The notes beneath the pieces are model-generated. The model saw nothing but the letters and a program-made list of their open reading frames with translations. It was not told the DNA's origin and did no database searches. A program made the translations under genes and the position numbers. From an uncultured Bacteroidia bacterium (lineage in GTDB: Bacteria; Bacteroidota; Bacteroidia; Bacteroidales; UBA932), in NCBI GenBank assembly GCA_902780455.1, contig CACZFO010000001.1, positions 1 through 64,000 on the forward strand: a DNA stretch of 64,000 nt. The letters run 5' to 3'. The stretch's first letter is position 1. Every line of letters begins with the position of its first letter. Positions 34,116 through 43,491 of the stretch are shown here, piece by piece.

Positions 34116-34621
34116 TCAGCCACGGTTGCATTGAATATGTCTTCAACCAAGGTTTCTATGATCTGCTGGCAGAGGACATCCTGAACGGAATCCAGGGAAT
34201 TGGTGGAGTCGTAGTCCTGATAGGCTGCAAATGAACGGCCCCCAGGGAATGCCTCATCGGGATACTTGTTGTTCTTGTAAAAAATCCTCACCGTAATGGT
34301 CAGGCGGTTGCGCGATGCAACCTCGTCTGCGGTTACGGCTGTAGGTGTAACCTCGTACCCTGTGATATAACCGGTAACTTCCAGGTCGGCCTCGTCATAG
34401 ACCATTTCCAGCTTGGTAAACCTGCGGTACTTGTCCTGAAGGGCCTCGGTGAGGTTGGCCGCCAGGGTAGGATTTATCTGCATGGCCCTGTTCTCAAGAT
34501 TGGCTACAAAAATGGTCTTGATGTCCGGCTGGAGCGAGGTTCCGGAAAAAGTATATATTCCGCAACCGCACAACGCGGCCGGAAGAGCCATGAACACCAA
34601 TATCCTTGCAAGAAGTCTCAT
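34106..34621 (-). CDS. lptE: LptE-like LPS assembly lipoprotein
   Basis: A 171-residue lipoprotein: signal peptide and lipobox LCGC, then CGIYTFSGTSL, the usual LptE opening in Bacteroidota, followed by IKTIFVANLENRA, a strand-rich core and a C-terminal helix (CQQIIETLVEDIFNATVAEW). LptE plugs the LptD barrel that places lipopolysaccharide in the outer membrane. The start overlaps the sigma-54 regulator end by 4 nt. kdsB, which activates Kdo for LPS core, lies 1.3 kb away. Confidence 0.85.
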   Translation of the reverse strand: MRLLARILVFMALPAALCGCGIYTFSGTSLQPDIKTIFVANLENRAMQINPTLAANLTEALQDKYRRFTKLEMVYDEADLEVTGYITGYEVTPTAVTADEVASRNRLTITVRIFYKNNKYPDEAFPGGRSFAAYQDYDSTNSLDSVQDVLCQQIIETLVEDIFNATVAEWR

Positions 34622-35814
34622 ATTCTTTTCTTCTTTACGTTTATACCATAGTCCTTGATCTTGCGGTAGAGGGTCCTTTCAGAAATACCGAGTTCTTCTG
34701 CCGCCGCCTTGCGGTTGCGTGGGTACTTCATGAGAACCTCCTTTATCCTTTCTTCATAGAGTGAACTGATTGAAAGATTGTCTTTCCCGAGGGAGTGGTC
34801 AGAGTGGAAATCGTCGTTTTCCGGAGTTACATCTATAACCTTTCCGTCTGCCTGGTTTGCAGAAACCTGGATGTTCTGCGAAGGCTGGGGCAGGGCTCCC
34901 ATGGAAATGCTCTGCTTGATGGATTCCACCTCCTGCTTGAGGGCGTAGATCATCTTGAGGATCATGTCCTTGTCGTCTATGAAACTTCCTCCGGGAGAAG
35001 AAAAGCCTGGAAGTACCGGATGCAGGTCTTCATCCTGGAACGGAAGGTATTTCTTCAGCATGGAAGAATCTATCAGCCGCTCCGGCTCCAATATGGTTAT
35101 CTGCTCAACCACATTTTTCAACTGGCGGATGTTTCCGGGCCACCTGTATGAAATGAGCATGGCCTGGGCATCTCTGGTAAGTGAAACCGGAGGCATCTGG
35201 TAGCGGTCCGCACAGTCTGTGGCAAACTTGCGGAAAAGCAGGTAAATGTCTCCCTTTCTTTCTCTTAGCGGAGGAAGGAATACGGGAATCTGGTTCAGCC
35301 TGTAGAAAAGGTCTTCCCTGAATTTTTTCTGACGGATGGCTTCCTGGAGGTTTACGTTTGTGGCAGCTATCACCCTCACGTCCGTCTTCTGTACAGTGGA
35401 AGAGCCCACTTTGTAGAATTCTCCGCTCTCAAGCACCCTGAGCAGCCTCTTCTGCGATTCGGCTGAAAGTTCTCCAACCTCATCCAGGAAAATAGTTCCG
35501 CCGTCAGCCACTTCAAAATAACCTTTCCGGTTTTCGTTCGCTCCGGTAAATGAGCCTTTTATATGCCCGAACAGCTCCGATTCCATGGTTCCTTCAGGAA
35601 TGGCTCCGCAGTTTACGGCTATGTATTTCCCGTGTTTGCGCGGACTGCTGTTGTGAATTATCTGTGGTATGGATTCTTTTCCCACCCCGCTTTCTCCGCT
35701 TACCAGTACGGTCATGTCCGTAGATGCAACCATCTCTGCCACCTCCAGGGCACGGTTGAACTGCGGATCGTCACCGATCAGGTCAAAGCGGTTTTTCAAG
35801 CTCTGCAACTCCAT
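34618..35814 (-). CDS. Sigma-54-interacting transcriptional activator without receiver domain
   Basis: A 398-residue protein that begins almost at once with the AAA+ domain: Walker A GESGVGKE at 40-47, the sigma-54 contact loop GSFTGA at 87-92 (usually GAFTGA), Walker B FLDEVGEL, and REDLFYRL. A linker follows, then a C-terminal Fis-type helix-turn-helix (NRKAAAEELGISERTLYRKIK). There is no N-terminal receiver or sensor domain, so control must be by level or by partner proteins. First gene of the lptE-secG operon. Target genes are unknown. Confidence 0.9.
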   Translation of the reverse strand: MELQSLKNRFDLIGDDPQFNRALEVAEMVASTDMTVLVSGESGVGKESIPQIIHNSSPRKHGKYIAVNCGAIPEGTMESELFGHIKGSFTGANENRKGYFEVADGGTIFLDEVGELSAESQKRLLRVLESGEFYKVGSSTVQKTDVRVIAATNVNLQEAIRQKKFREDLFYRLNQIPVFLPPLRERKGDIYLLFRKFATDCADRYQMPPVSLTRDAQAMLISYRWPGNIRQLKNVVEQITILEPERLIDSSMLKKYLPFQDEDLHPVLPGFSSPGGSFIDDKDMILKMIYALKQEVESIKQSISMGALPQPSQNIQVSANQADGKVIDVTPENDDFHSDHSLGKDNLSISSLYEERIKEVLMKYPRNRKAAAEELGISERTLYRKIKDYGINVKKKRI

Positions 35815-35842
35815 AAATCAATCAAAATTTGTCAAGTGTTTG

Positions 35843-35850
35843 CAAAGTTA
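35843..35850 (-). promoter_or_regulatory. Bacteroidota -7 box for the sigma-54 activator operon
   Basis: Minus strand TAACTTTG, 28 nt before the ATG at 35814. A housekeeping-type box, so this activator gene does not look sigma-54 driven itself. Confidence 0.5.
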
Positions 35851-35872
35851 ATAAAAACTGACATTTTTTCAG

Positions 35873-35880
35873 TATTTTTG
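35873..35880 (+). promoter_or_regulatory. Bacteroidota -7 box for kdsB
   Basis: TATTTTTG, 21 nt before the ATG at 35902 and 22 bp from the opposed box. Confidence 0.5.
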
Positions 35881-35901
35881 TCTGATACATAATTTATCGC
35901 G

Positions 35902-36663
35902 ATGGATAGAATATTGGCAGTCATACCCTCAAGATACGCTTCGACAAGATTCCCCGGGAAACCTCTTGCACTTGTCCATGGTATTCCGATGGTAGTGAGA
36001 GTTTTCAACCAGGCCCGCAAGGTCTTTTCAGATGTTTGCGTCGCAACGGATGACGAAAGGATTTTCAAGACCGTTACCGAAGCCGGCGGCGTGGCCGTGA
36101 TGACTTCTTCACAGCACCGCAGCGGAACCGACCGTTGCCTGGAGGCTTTGAAAAAGTATTCGGAACAGACGGGAAAAAACTTTGACGGAGTTGTGAACGT
36201 CCAGGGAGACGAGCCTTTCATCAGCCCTGTCCAGATAAAGATGCTCTCAGACACCCTCATGATGGACGGTGTAGACATCGCTACCATAGTCAAGAGGGCT
36301 TCTTCTGTTGAGGAACTGGAAGACCCCAACCGCCCGAAGGTTGTGGTGGACAAAGACATGAACGCCCTTTACTTTTCGCGCAGCATGATTCCTTTCCATC
36401 GCGGAGGAAAACTGGATGACGGCATGGTTGGAAGCCTTCCATACTACCTTCACGTGGGGCTTTACGGATACCGCAGCAACATCCTTGAGAAGATCTGCTC
36501 CATGGAAGAAAGTTTCCTGGAAAAGACAGAAAAGCTGGAGCAGCTAAGATGGCTTGAAAACGGCCTCAAGATAAGGGTTGCCGAATGTAATGAGCCTTCT
36601 TTCGGAATAGACACCCCACAGGATCTTGAACGCGTAAACAATATGCACATATACGAAGAATAA
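35902..36663 (+). CDS. kdsB: 3-deoxy-manno-octulosonate cytidylyltransferase
   Basis: A 253-residue nucleotidyltransferase that makes CMP-Kdo for the LPS inner core. The N-terminal signature VIPSRYASTRFPGKPL, HRSGTDRCLEA, VVNVQGDEPFI, LYFSRSMIPF and FGIDTPQDLERV are all present. Cytosolic. The ATG at 35902 gives MDRILAVIP. First of a plus-strand trio with the TPR/OmpA hybrid and a glycosyltransferase, consistent with envelope glycan synthesis. Confidence 0.96.
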   Translation: MDRILAVIPSRYASTRFPGKPLALVHGIPMVVRVFNQARKVFSDVCVATDDERIFKTVTEAGGVAVMTSSQHRSGTDRCLEALKKYSEQTGKNFDGVVNVQGDEPFISPVQIKMLSDTLMMDGVDIATIVKRASSVEELEDPNRPKVVVDKDMNALYFSRSMIPFHRGGKLDDGMVGSLPYYLHVGLYGYRSNILEKICSMEESFLEKTEKLEQLRWLENGLKIRVAECNEPSFGIDTPQDLERVNNMHIYEE

Positions 36664-36682
36664 TAGTAAAACTACAATTGAT

Positions 36683-38359
36683 ATGAAGAGATTTTTCAGA
36701 CTCGCTCTACTTGCGGCAGTTGCCGCTCTTACAGTATTCTGCGCCAGCCCGCAGCAGATGGCCAAACTGGCATCAATGGTAAAGACAGAATGCAACCCAC
36801 AGACTCTTGAATGTGTGGGCGGAAGGATTGCTGCAACTTACACCATCAGTTTTCCGGCAAAATATTTCCTGCCGAACGCATACATGAAGATAACCCCGGA
36901 GCTGGTTTACGAAAACCAGAAGGAGGTTGCTCCGGACTTCTGGATGCAGGGAGAAAAAATCCGCGACAACTATGCGGTTGTTCCATACAAGACTGCAAGT
37001 ACCGTTAAGAGAGATGTAGTTTTCCCTTACAAGAAGGGTATGGAAAAAGCTACGCTCCAACTCCGCGTAACCATCTATAATACAGGCAAGACCCAGAGCT
37101 GGGAATATCCGGTGCCTTTCAAGATTGCAGAGGGTACCAACTGCACTTCCATGCTTGTGCAGACAGGAGGCATCCCTTATTTTGAGAAAGACAATTATGA
37201 GATGGAAACCATAGAGCAGGTTGAGACCCAGATCCTCTATGATGTGAACAAGGCCGATGTGAAGGCCTCACGGCTCAACTCTGAAGATATCAAGGCTTTT
37301 GAGCAGTTCCTGAAAGAGTCAAAGAACGACTCCAGGACCGACATCAAGGGCGGAAAGATCATCGGTTACGCATCACCGGAAGGTCCTGAAGACAAGAACA
37401 ACAAGCTTTCTATCCAGAGGGCCAAGAGCGCAAAGGCCGCCTATGACAAGACCATCTCCAAGAATGCCGGGATGAATCTCGACATGTCAGTGGAAGAGAG
37501 AGGTGAGGACTGGGAAGGATTCAAGAAACTTGTGGAGCAGTCCAATATAGAAGACAAAGACCTTATCATCAGGGTTCTGAGCATGTACTCCGATCCTGTT
37601 GTAAGAGAAAGGGAAATCAGGAACATGTCACAGGTATTCAAGACCCTCAACACAAAGGTTCTCCCACAGCTCAGGCGCAGCCGCATCGTGGCAGAGGTAA
37701 AGAGAAAGAACTTCACCGATGAAGAGCTCCGCACCATGGTTGAGACAGATGACAACCGCCTGACCGAAGAGGCTCTGCTCTATGCAGCAAACCTGTTTGA
37801 CGACAAGGCCCACAAAGAGGCTGTCCTGAAGAAAGCCGCACGCAAATACAACAGCTGGAGAGCATACAACAACCTGGCAGCCCTGGCCATCCAGAACAAC
37901 AGGCCGGATGAAGCCAAGGAGTATCTCGACAAGATAGAGAAGAAAACCGCAGGATATTACAACAACCTGGGAGCCATCGAGATGCAGAAAGGCAACATAG
38001 ACCATGCAGCTGAGTATTTCTACATGGCAAAGGGAGAGAACGGAGAGGTCATCGACCAGGCAAAGGAGAATCTTGGAGCACTGCTCATCCAGGATGGAGA
38101 CTATGACGGAGCCCTTGAGATCCTTGACGGAGTAGACGGATTCAACCACGGACTTGCACTGCTTCTCAAAGGAAGGAATGACGATGCGCTGAGGGTACTC
38201 AAGAAAGAGCAGGATCCGGACGAATCATACCTCAGGGCAATCATAGCCGCCCGCAAGGGACAGGTGAGCGAATGTGAGAACGAGCTCGTCAAAGCCTTTG
38301 CAAATCCGGTTTACGAGAAGAGGATAGACAACGACATAGAATTTGCTCCTCTCCAGTAG
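36683..38359 (+). CDS. Exported OmpA-like/TPR hybrid protein
   Basis: A 558-residue protein. The N-terminus is an export signal ending at TVFC-AS; C20 could be a lipobox cysteine but the -1 residue is F, so lipidation is doubtful. Residues about 45-165 look like a beta domain. An OmpA-like region follows (DIKGGKIIGYASPEGPEDKNNKLSIQRAKSAKAA) with a RGEDWEGFKKLVEQSN segment seen in some Bacteroidota surface-structure proteins. The last 180 residues are TPR-like (WRAYNNLAALAIQNNRPDEA). It probably links wall binding to protein interaction. 19 nt after kdsB. Confidence 0.75.
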   Translation: MKRFFRLALLAAVAALTVFCASPQQMAKLASMVKTECNPQTLECVGGRIAATYTISFPAKYFLPNAYMKITPELVYENQKEVAPDFWMQGEKIRDNYAVVPYKTASTVKRDVVFPYKKGMEKATLQLRVTIYNTGKTQSWEYPVPFKIAEGTNCTSMLVQTGGIPYFEKDNYEMETIEQVETQILYDVNKADVKASRLNSEDIKAFEQFLKESKNDSRTDIKGGKIIGYASPEGPEDKNNKLSIQRAKSAKAAYDKTISKNAGMNLDMSVEERGEDWEGFKKLVEQSNIEDKDLIIRVLSMYSDPVVREREIRNMSQVFKTLNTKVLPQLRRSRIVAEVKRKNFTDEELRTMVETDDNRLTEEALLYAANLFDDKAHKEAVLKKAARKYNSWRAYNNLAALAIQNNRPDEAKEYLDKIEKKTAGYYNNLGAIEMQKGNIDHAAEYFYMAKGENGEVIDQAKENLGALLIQDGDYDGALEILDGVDGFNHGLALLLKGRNDDALRVLKKEQDPDESYLRAIIAARKGQVSECENELVKAFANPVYEKRIDNDIEFAPLQ

Positions 38360-38368
38360 GAATACGAC

Positions 38369-39727
38369 ATGCACGACCCGTATAAAGTAAAGCTCGTCCT
38401 GTTTTCGAACACCTATCCGTTCGGAGAGGGCGAGACTTTTCTTGCCGATGAGGTTCCGTATCTTGCCGGGGCCTTCCACCGCATCACCATATTTCCGCTG
38501 TACCGGCCCGAAGGTCAGAGGCGCCAAACACCTTCAAACGTGGATATTGCCACACCCCTTCTGCCATTTGACCATAAGGACAGGAAGGGATTCATCAAGA
38601 AAGGACTCTTCAATACGGCACCTTTCTTCTTCGCGACAAAAGAATTCTTCAGGGCTCTTTTCGGAACAGGCATCAAGACGGAAAAGGGCAAAGCTCCCCT
38701 TCTGAGAAGGCTTCACATTTTCTTCAACTACTTCCTGATGCTAAGGACCATACTGGCCGACAAAAAGCTTATGGAGGAGATGACCAGGGAATGTGCCTTT
38801 GCAGACAAGATATACTTCTACTGGGGAGACAAGAGCGCCATGCTCATACCGTTTTTGAAAAAGCTGGTGGCTCCGAACGTGGAGACCATGCCGATGTTCT
38901 GCGTAAGGTTCCACGGCTCAGACCTGTATGAAGGAGCCAAGGGCTATCTTCCTTTCCGAAGCCGGATAATGGCATCAACTGATTATGCCATACCGGTTTC
39001 ATACGACGGGATGGACTACATAAAGAGCAACTACAATCCCTGCCCTAAGATCATGGAAGTCTGGCATCTGGGCTCCACGCATCACGACAATGACTTTGCA
39101 AATTTCGTTTCTGAAGGCAGCTCTCCCAAGAAGGAAAGCAATGTGTTCAACATCGTGGGATGCTCAAATACAATACCCCTGAAGCGAGTGGACCTGGTGG
39201 TGAAGGCACTTGAGCTTCTGGTGGAAGACCAGGCGGCAAAAAAGCAGATAAGGGAAAGGGGATTTGACAAGATAACCTACACTCATTTTGGAGGGGGAAA
39301 CATGCTCCAGTCTCTGAAAAAAAATGCAGAAAACATAAAATCTGAAGACCTCCAAATTGATTTTAGAGGAGATGTGCCTCACGACCAGATAATGCGGTAC
39401 TACAAGGAAAACGGCGCCGACCTTTTTGTTCTGGCCAGCCGTTCGGAAGGAATTCCGGTTTCCATAATGGAAGCCATGAGTTACGGCATACCGGTGATAG
39501 CCACAAACGTAGGAGGGGTAAAGGAACTCTTCCGGAACTGCCCCCTGGGCTACATCATAGATGCAGACATTACTTCAGAAGGCCTCAAGGAACAGATTCT
39601 GGAGTACATCCTGCTTCCACAATCCATACATAACCAGATGAAGGCAAACTGCTATGTCAACTGGACGGAAGAATGGGATGCCAAAACCAACTACACAAAC
39701 TTTGCAGAGGAACTGCTTGGCGTTTAG
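38369..39727 (+). CDS. Glycosyltransferase family 4 protein
   Basis: A 452-residue GT-B enzyme. The C-terminal nucleotide-sugar domain carries LASRSEGIPVSIMEAMSYGIPVIATNVGG with the E-x7-E catalytic pair. The N-terminal part (LVLFSNTYPFGEGETFL) is the acceptor domain. Resembles the colanic-acid/LPS-type glycosyltransferases of Bacteroidota. Being 9 nt downstream of the TPR/OmpA gene and in the kdsB operon, it most likely builds a cell-surface glycan; sugar and linkage cannot be told. Its stop overlaps the convergent acyltransferase by 4 nt. Confidence 0.88.
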   Translation: MHDPYKVKLVLFSNTYPFGEGETFLADEVPYLAGAFHRITIFPLYRPEGQRRQTPSNVDIATPLLPFDHKDRKGFIKKGLFNTAPFFFATKEFFRALFGTGIKTEKGKAPLLRRLHIFFNYFLMLRTILADKKLMEEMTRECAFADKIYFYWGDKSAMLIPFLKKLVAPNVETMPMFCVRFHGSDLYEGAKGYLPFRSRIMASTDYAIPVSYDGMDYIKSNYNPCPKIMEVWHLGSTHHDNDFANFVSEGSSPKKESNVFNIVGCSNTIPLKRVDLVVKALELLVEDQAAKKQIRERGFDKITYTHFGGGNMLQSLKKNAENIKSEDLQIDFRGDVPHDQIMRYYKENGADLFVLASRSEGIPVSIMEAMSYGIPVIATNVGGVKELFRNCPLGYIIDADITSEGLKEQILEYILLPQSIHNQMKANCYVNWTEEWDAKTNYTNFAEELLGV

Positions 39728-40767
39728 CGGCCTCCGGTTATCAGACCTGTAAATCTCGGCATCAGTTTCCTGAGAAGGGAATAAAGGATAATGCTGACGG
39801 CTATTATCAGCACCGGAACTATGAAATAAGCCGCTATTGCCCTTGCCGGAGATGACAGTAGGCCTCCCTTCTCCAGAATCCTCATTGCAAACAGAATAGG
39901 AATTCCGTGGAACGCGTAGATGAAAAACGATGAGGAATAGAACACCTCCGGCAACTTATCAAGGCAGGAGCTGAATCTGTCGGCAAGACCGATATAGCAG
40001 AAAAGGCCGGCTATTATACCCAATCCGTGAACCGCTCCGCCCAGCCTGTCCGCCTTGCCGAGCACGATGCTTGCGGCAACCAGCAAAACGTATACAACCA
40101 GCACCGGATAGAAGAAGCGGCGGCTTATCTGTACGAAATCTACTTTGAACAAGGAAAAGTAAGCCCCGAGGGAAAAGAAAAACAAACTGCTCAGTCCAAG
40201 GCCCGGAACCGGAATGGAAACAGAAAGCAGGAATGGAATTCCCAGGGCCGCTACTGCAAAAAGTTTCAAATATCTGACCAGCACCCAGATTAGCGAAGAA
40301 AGCACTATGGTTACCATCAGGTCTCTCAGAAACCAGAACTGATATTGGATCGGATTCACCCACATTGCATTCCACCAGTCCCCGGCACTGAATTCTGAAA
40401 CAAGCGGGAATGAATTAGAAAACTGGGCCGGTGCAATTCTCTGGAATACAAACAGTAGCAGTATGAAAGCCAGAGACCAGATGACATATGGCAGAAGCAA
40501 TGTCCTGGCCCTTTTCTTCAGTTTAGCCCCGTAGGAAGCGGCGCTGAATTCTCCGCCGGCAAAGAAGAGATAACCGCTGAATACGAAGAAAAGCGGAACG
40601 GCAACGCTGCAAAGTATTCCGCTAACTATGTCGTAAACGTTGTCATACGCTCCGAAAGTTCCCTTCGGCACAGGCTTGCTGTGAATATAGACAACCATTA
40701 CCATCAGCACCAGCCTCAAGTGCTTTATGACCGACGATATGTGTGAAGGTATAGCCGTTATGCCCAT
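39724..40767 (-). CDS. Acyltransferase family 3 membrane protein
   Basis: A 347-residue protein with about ten membrane helices and the AT3 signature region near the start (LRLVLMVMVVYIHSKP, with the catalytic-type H28 of VYIH). AT3 proteins O-acetylate or otherwise acylate surface sugars. It follows lepA by 12 nt on the minus strand and meets the glycosyltransferase tail to tail, so the two glycan genes face each other. Substrate unknown. Confidence 0.87.
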   Translation of the reverse strand: MGITAIPSHISSVIKHLRLVLMVMVVYIHSKPVPKGTFGAYDNVYDIVSGILCSVAVPLFFVFSGYLFFAGGEFSAASYGAKLKKRARTLLLPYVIWSLAFILLLFVFQRIAPAQFSNSFPLVSEFSAGDWWNAMWVNPIQYQFWFLRDLMVTIVLSSLIWVLVRYLKLFAVAALGIPFLLSVSIPVPGLGLSSLFFFSLGAYFSLFKVDFVQISRRFFYPVLVVYVLLVAASIVLGKADRLGGAVHGLGIIAGLFCYIGLADRFSSCLDKLPEVFYSSSFFIYAFHGIPILFAMRILEKGGLLSSPARAIAAYFIVPVLIIAVSIILYSLLRKLMPRFTGLITGGR

Positions 40768-40779
40768 CCTGAAGTTTGT

Positions 40780-42564
40780 TTATAATTTGAGAACCGCCAT
40801 GAATGCGCTCTGAGGAACCTGCACCTGTCCTACCTGACGCATGCGCTTCTTTCCTTTCTTCTGTTTTTCAAGCAGTTTACGCTTTCTTGAAATATCTCCT
40901 CCGTAGCACTTTGCCGTAACGTCCTTCCTTACCTGCCTTACTGTTTCCCTCGCGATTATCTTGGCTCCTATGGCTGCTTGTATCGCGATGTCGAACTGCT
41001 GCCTTGGGATAAGGTCCTTGAGCTTCTCGCACATCCTCCTTCCAAAGTCGTATGCATGGTCCCTGTGAATCAGCGATGAAAGGGCGTCAACCTGTTCCCC
41101 GTTAAGAAGGATATCCAGCTTCACAAGCTGTGCCGGACGGTAGTCTGTTATATGGTAATCAAAAGAGGCATAGCCCTTTGAAATGCTCTTGAGCTTGTCA
41201 TAGAAATCAAAGACAATCTCGCTGAGAGGAAGGTCAAAGTTCAACTCAACCCTGTCTGTTGTTATGTAGTGTTGGCTTACGAGGGTTCCCCTCTTGTCCA
41301 GGCAAAGTTTCATTATAGGACCGAAGAAATCCGCCTTACTGATGACCTGGGCCCTGATGTAAGGCTCTTCTATGTGGTCTATCATGGTAACTTCCGGAAG
41401 GCCGGACGGATTGTGTACGTCCAGGCACTGGCCGTCTGTAGTATAAACCTTGAAGGAAACGTTCGGAACCGTGGTGATGCAGTCCATGTCAAACTCCCTG
41501 AAGAGCCTTTCCTGGACTATCTCAAGATGCAGCAGGCCAAGGAAACCGCAACGGAATCCAAAGCCCAGGGCCATGGAGCTTTCCGGCTCAAAAACCAGTG
41601 AAGCGTCGTTGAGCTGGAGTTTCTCCAGGGAAACCTTCAACTGGTCGTATTCGTCTGTCTCAACTGGATATACTCCGGCAAAGACCATCGGCTTCACCTC
41701 TTCGAATCCTGCTATGGCCTCCTTGCACGGATTCTGGACCGAGGTGATGGTGTCGCCCACCTTCACCTCAACGGCACTTTTGATTCCGCTTATGATGTAG
41801 CCCACGTTTCCGCAGGTGATTTCAGGTTTCGGATTCAGCCTGAGGCCCATGGTTCCCACCTCGTCTGCCACATATTCCATTCCGGTATTGAAGAACTTGA
41901 CCTTCTCTCCCTTATGGATGCTTCCGGCCTCTACCTTGAAGTATGCTATGATGCCCCTGAACGGATTGAACACGGAGTCGAATATCAGGGCCTGCAGCGG
42001 AGCGTCGGGATCTCCCGCCGGAGCCGGAATCCTGTCGACGATGGCATCCAATATCTCAGGAACACCCTGTCCGGTCTTGGCGCTGCACATAAGAACCTCT
42101 GAAGGATCGCATCCTATCAGGTCACAAACCTGGTCTCTTATGAGCTCCGGTTCTGCGGCCTCCATGTCTATCTTGTTAAGTACAGGTATGATGGTAAGGT
42201 CGTGGTCCAAAGCAAGATACAGATTTGATATAGTCTGCGCCTGAATACCCTGGGTGGCATCTACAACAAGCAGGGCACCCTCGCTGGAAGCAATGGAGCG
42301 GGAAACCTCGTAGGAAAAATCCACGTGACCCGGAGTGTCCAGGAGATTGAGGGTATACTCCTGCCCGTCCTTGCTGTACTTCATCTGCACGGCATGGCTC
42401 TTGATCGTTATGCCCTTCTCTTTCTCCAGATCCATCGAATCCAGCACCTGAGCCTCCATCTCACGGCTGGTAACGGTATTTGTAACCTCCAGCATCCTGT
42501 CTGCAAGCGTGGATTTGCCGTGGTCTATATGTGCTATTATGCAAAAATTCCTGATATTTTTCAT
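40780..42564 (-). CDS. lepA: Elongation factor 4 (LepA)
   Basis: A 594-residue translational GTPase, typical LepA length. GTP motifs: AHIDHGKST, the switch [22 protein letters not shown] with the catalytic histidine intact, NKIDM and SAKTG. The LepA-specific C-terminal domain is present ([17 protein letters not shown]). It acts on stalled or back-translocated ribosomes. Contrast with the EF-G paralogue at 47503, which lacks these residues. Its -7 box lies only 7 nt before the ATG. Confidence 0.96.
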   Translation of the reverse strand: MKNIRNFCIIAHIDHGKSTLADRMLEVTNTVTSREMEAQVLDSMDLEKEKGITIKSHAVQMKYSKDGQEYTLNLLDTPGHVDFSYEVSRSIASSEGALLVVDATQGIQAQTISNLYLALDHDLTIIPVLNKIDMEAAEPELIRDQVCDLIGCDPSEVLMCSAKTGQGVPEILDAIVDRIPAPAGDPDAPLQALIFDSVFNPFRGIIAYFKVEAGSIHKGEKVKFFNTGMEYVADEVGTMGLRLNPKPEITCGNVGYIISGIKSAVEVKVGDTITSVQNPCKEAIAGFEEVKPMVFAGVYPVETDEYDQLKVSLEKLQLNDASLVFEPESSMALGFGFRCGFLGLLHLEIVQERLFREFDMDCITTVPNVSFKVYTTDGQCLDVHNPSGLPEVTMIDHIEEPYIRAQVISKADFFGPIMKLCLDKRGTLVSQHYITTDRVELNFDLPLSEIVFDFYDKLKSISKGYASFDYHITDYRPAQLVKLDILLNGEQVDALSSLIHRDHAYDFGRRMCEKLKDLIPRQQFDIAIQAAIGAKIIARETVRQVRKDVTAKCYGGDISRKRKLLEKQKKGKKRMRQVGQVQVPQSAFMAVLKL

Positions 42565-42571
42565 CTCGATG

Positions 42572-42579
42572 CAAAAATA
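42572..42579 (-). promoter_or_regulatory. Bacteroidota -7 box for lepA
   Basis: Minus strand TATTTTTG ends 7 nt before the lepA ATG, so the message would have almost no leader. A weaker plus-strand match (TAAATTTA, last base off) for transketolase sits at 42582-42589, 2 bp away. Confidence 0.45.
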
Positions 42580-42620
42580 ACTAAATTTACAATCAGTATA
42601 AAACCGATATTCTATTGCTT

Positions 42621-43472
42621 ATGTCTGATGTTAAAAGACTGAAAGATATTGCCTGTCAGATACGAAGAGACATTCTCCGTATGGTGACGCTGGCAAAGAG
42701 CGGGCATCCGGGAGGAAGCCTCAGCTCTACAGATGTGGTAACCGTGCTCTATTTCAACAAGATGAAGCACGATCCAAAGAACTGGAACCGCACCGGAAAG
42801 GGCAGCGACATGTTCTTCCTCAGCTGCGGCCACGAATCTCCGCTGCTGTACAGCGCACTTGCCCGCAGCGGTTATTTTCCTGTAAGCGAACTGGCAACTT
42901 TCCGAAAGATGGGCAGCAGGCTTCAGGGCCATCCTGCAACCGACACCGGTCTTCCGGGCGTATTCGAAGCCAGCGGATCTCTTGGCCAGGGCCTGAGCGT
43001 AGCCGTCGGGGCCGCTCTCGGAAAGAAAATAGACGGCGATCCTAACAAGGTCTACTGCCTTGTGGGAGACGGAGAAAGCCAGGAAGGGCAGATTTGGGAG
43101 GCCGCCCAGTTTGCCTCACACCACAAGATAGACAACCTCATTGCCTTTACGGACTGGAACGGACAGCAGATAGACGGCACCACTGAAGAAGTCATCGGCC
43201 CCGACCATCTGGACCAGAGGTGGAAGGCTTTCGGCTGGAACGTAGTAATCGCAGAGGACGGCAACAACGTGGAAGAAATCCTGTCCGCCATAAAGCTGGC
43301 GGAAGAACTCCAGCAGAAAGAGCCAAAGCCTGTGATGATCATGCTCAAGACCGTCATGGGCAAGGGCGTGGACTTCATGGAAGGCACCTGCAAATGGCAC
43401 GGCAAGGCTCCAAAGCCAGAAGAATGTGAGGCCGCCCTTAAACAGATTCCGGAAACTCTCGGAGACTTTTAA
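42621..43472 (+). CDS. Transketolase, N-terminal subunit
   Basis: A 283-residue protein with the thiamine-diphosphate half of transketolase: AKSGHPGGSLS, GHPATDTGLPGVFEASGSLGQGL (split here only in reading), and the ThDP/Mg motif LVGDGESQEGQIWEAAQF ending DWN. The ATG at 42621 is chosen over a TTG six nt upstream. Split transketolases of this kind are found in Bacteroidota and archaea; the C-terminal half is the next gene. Works in the non-oxidative pentose phosphate pathway. Confidence 0.93.
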   Translation: MSDVKRLKDIACQIRRDILRMVTLAKSGHPGGSLSSTDVVTVLYFNKMKHDPKNWNRTGKGSDMFFLSCGHESPLLYSALARSGYFPVSELATFRKMGSRLQGHPATDTGLPGVFEASGSLGQGLSVAVGAALGKKIDGDPNKVYCLVGDGESQEGQIWEAAQFASHHKIDNLIAFTDWNGQQIDGTTEEVIGPDHLDQRWKAFGWNVVIAEDGNNVEEILSAIKLAEELQQKEPKPVMIMLKTVMGKGVDFMEGTCKWHGKAPKPEECEAALKQIPETLGDF

Positions 43473-43491
43473 CCATTAACACCATCAGAAA

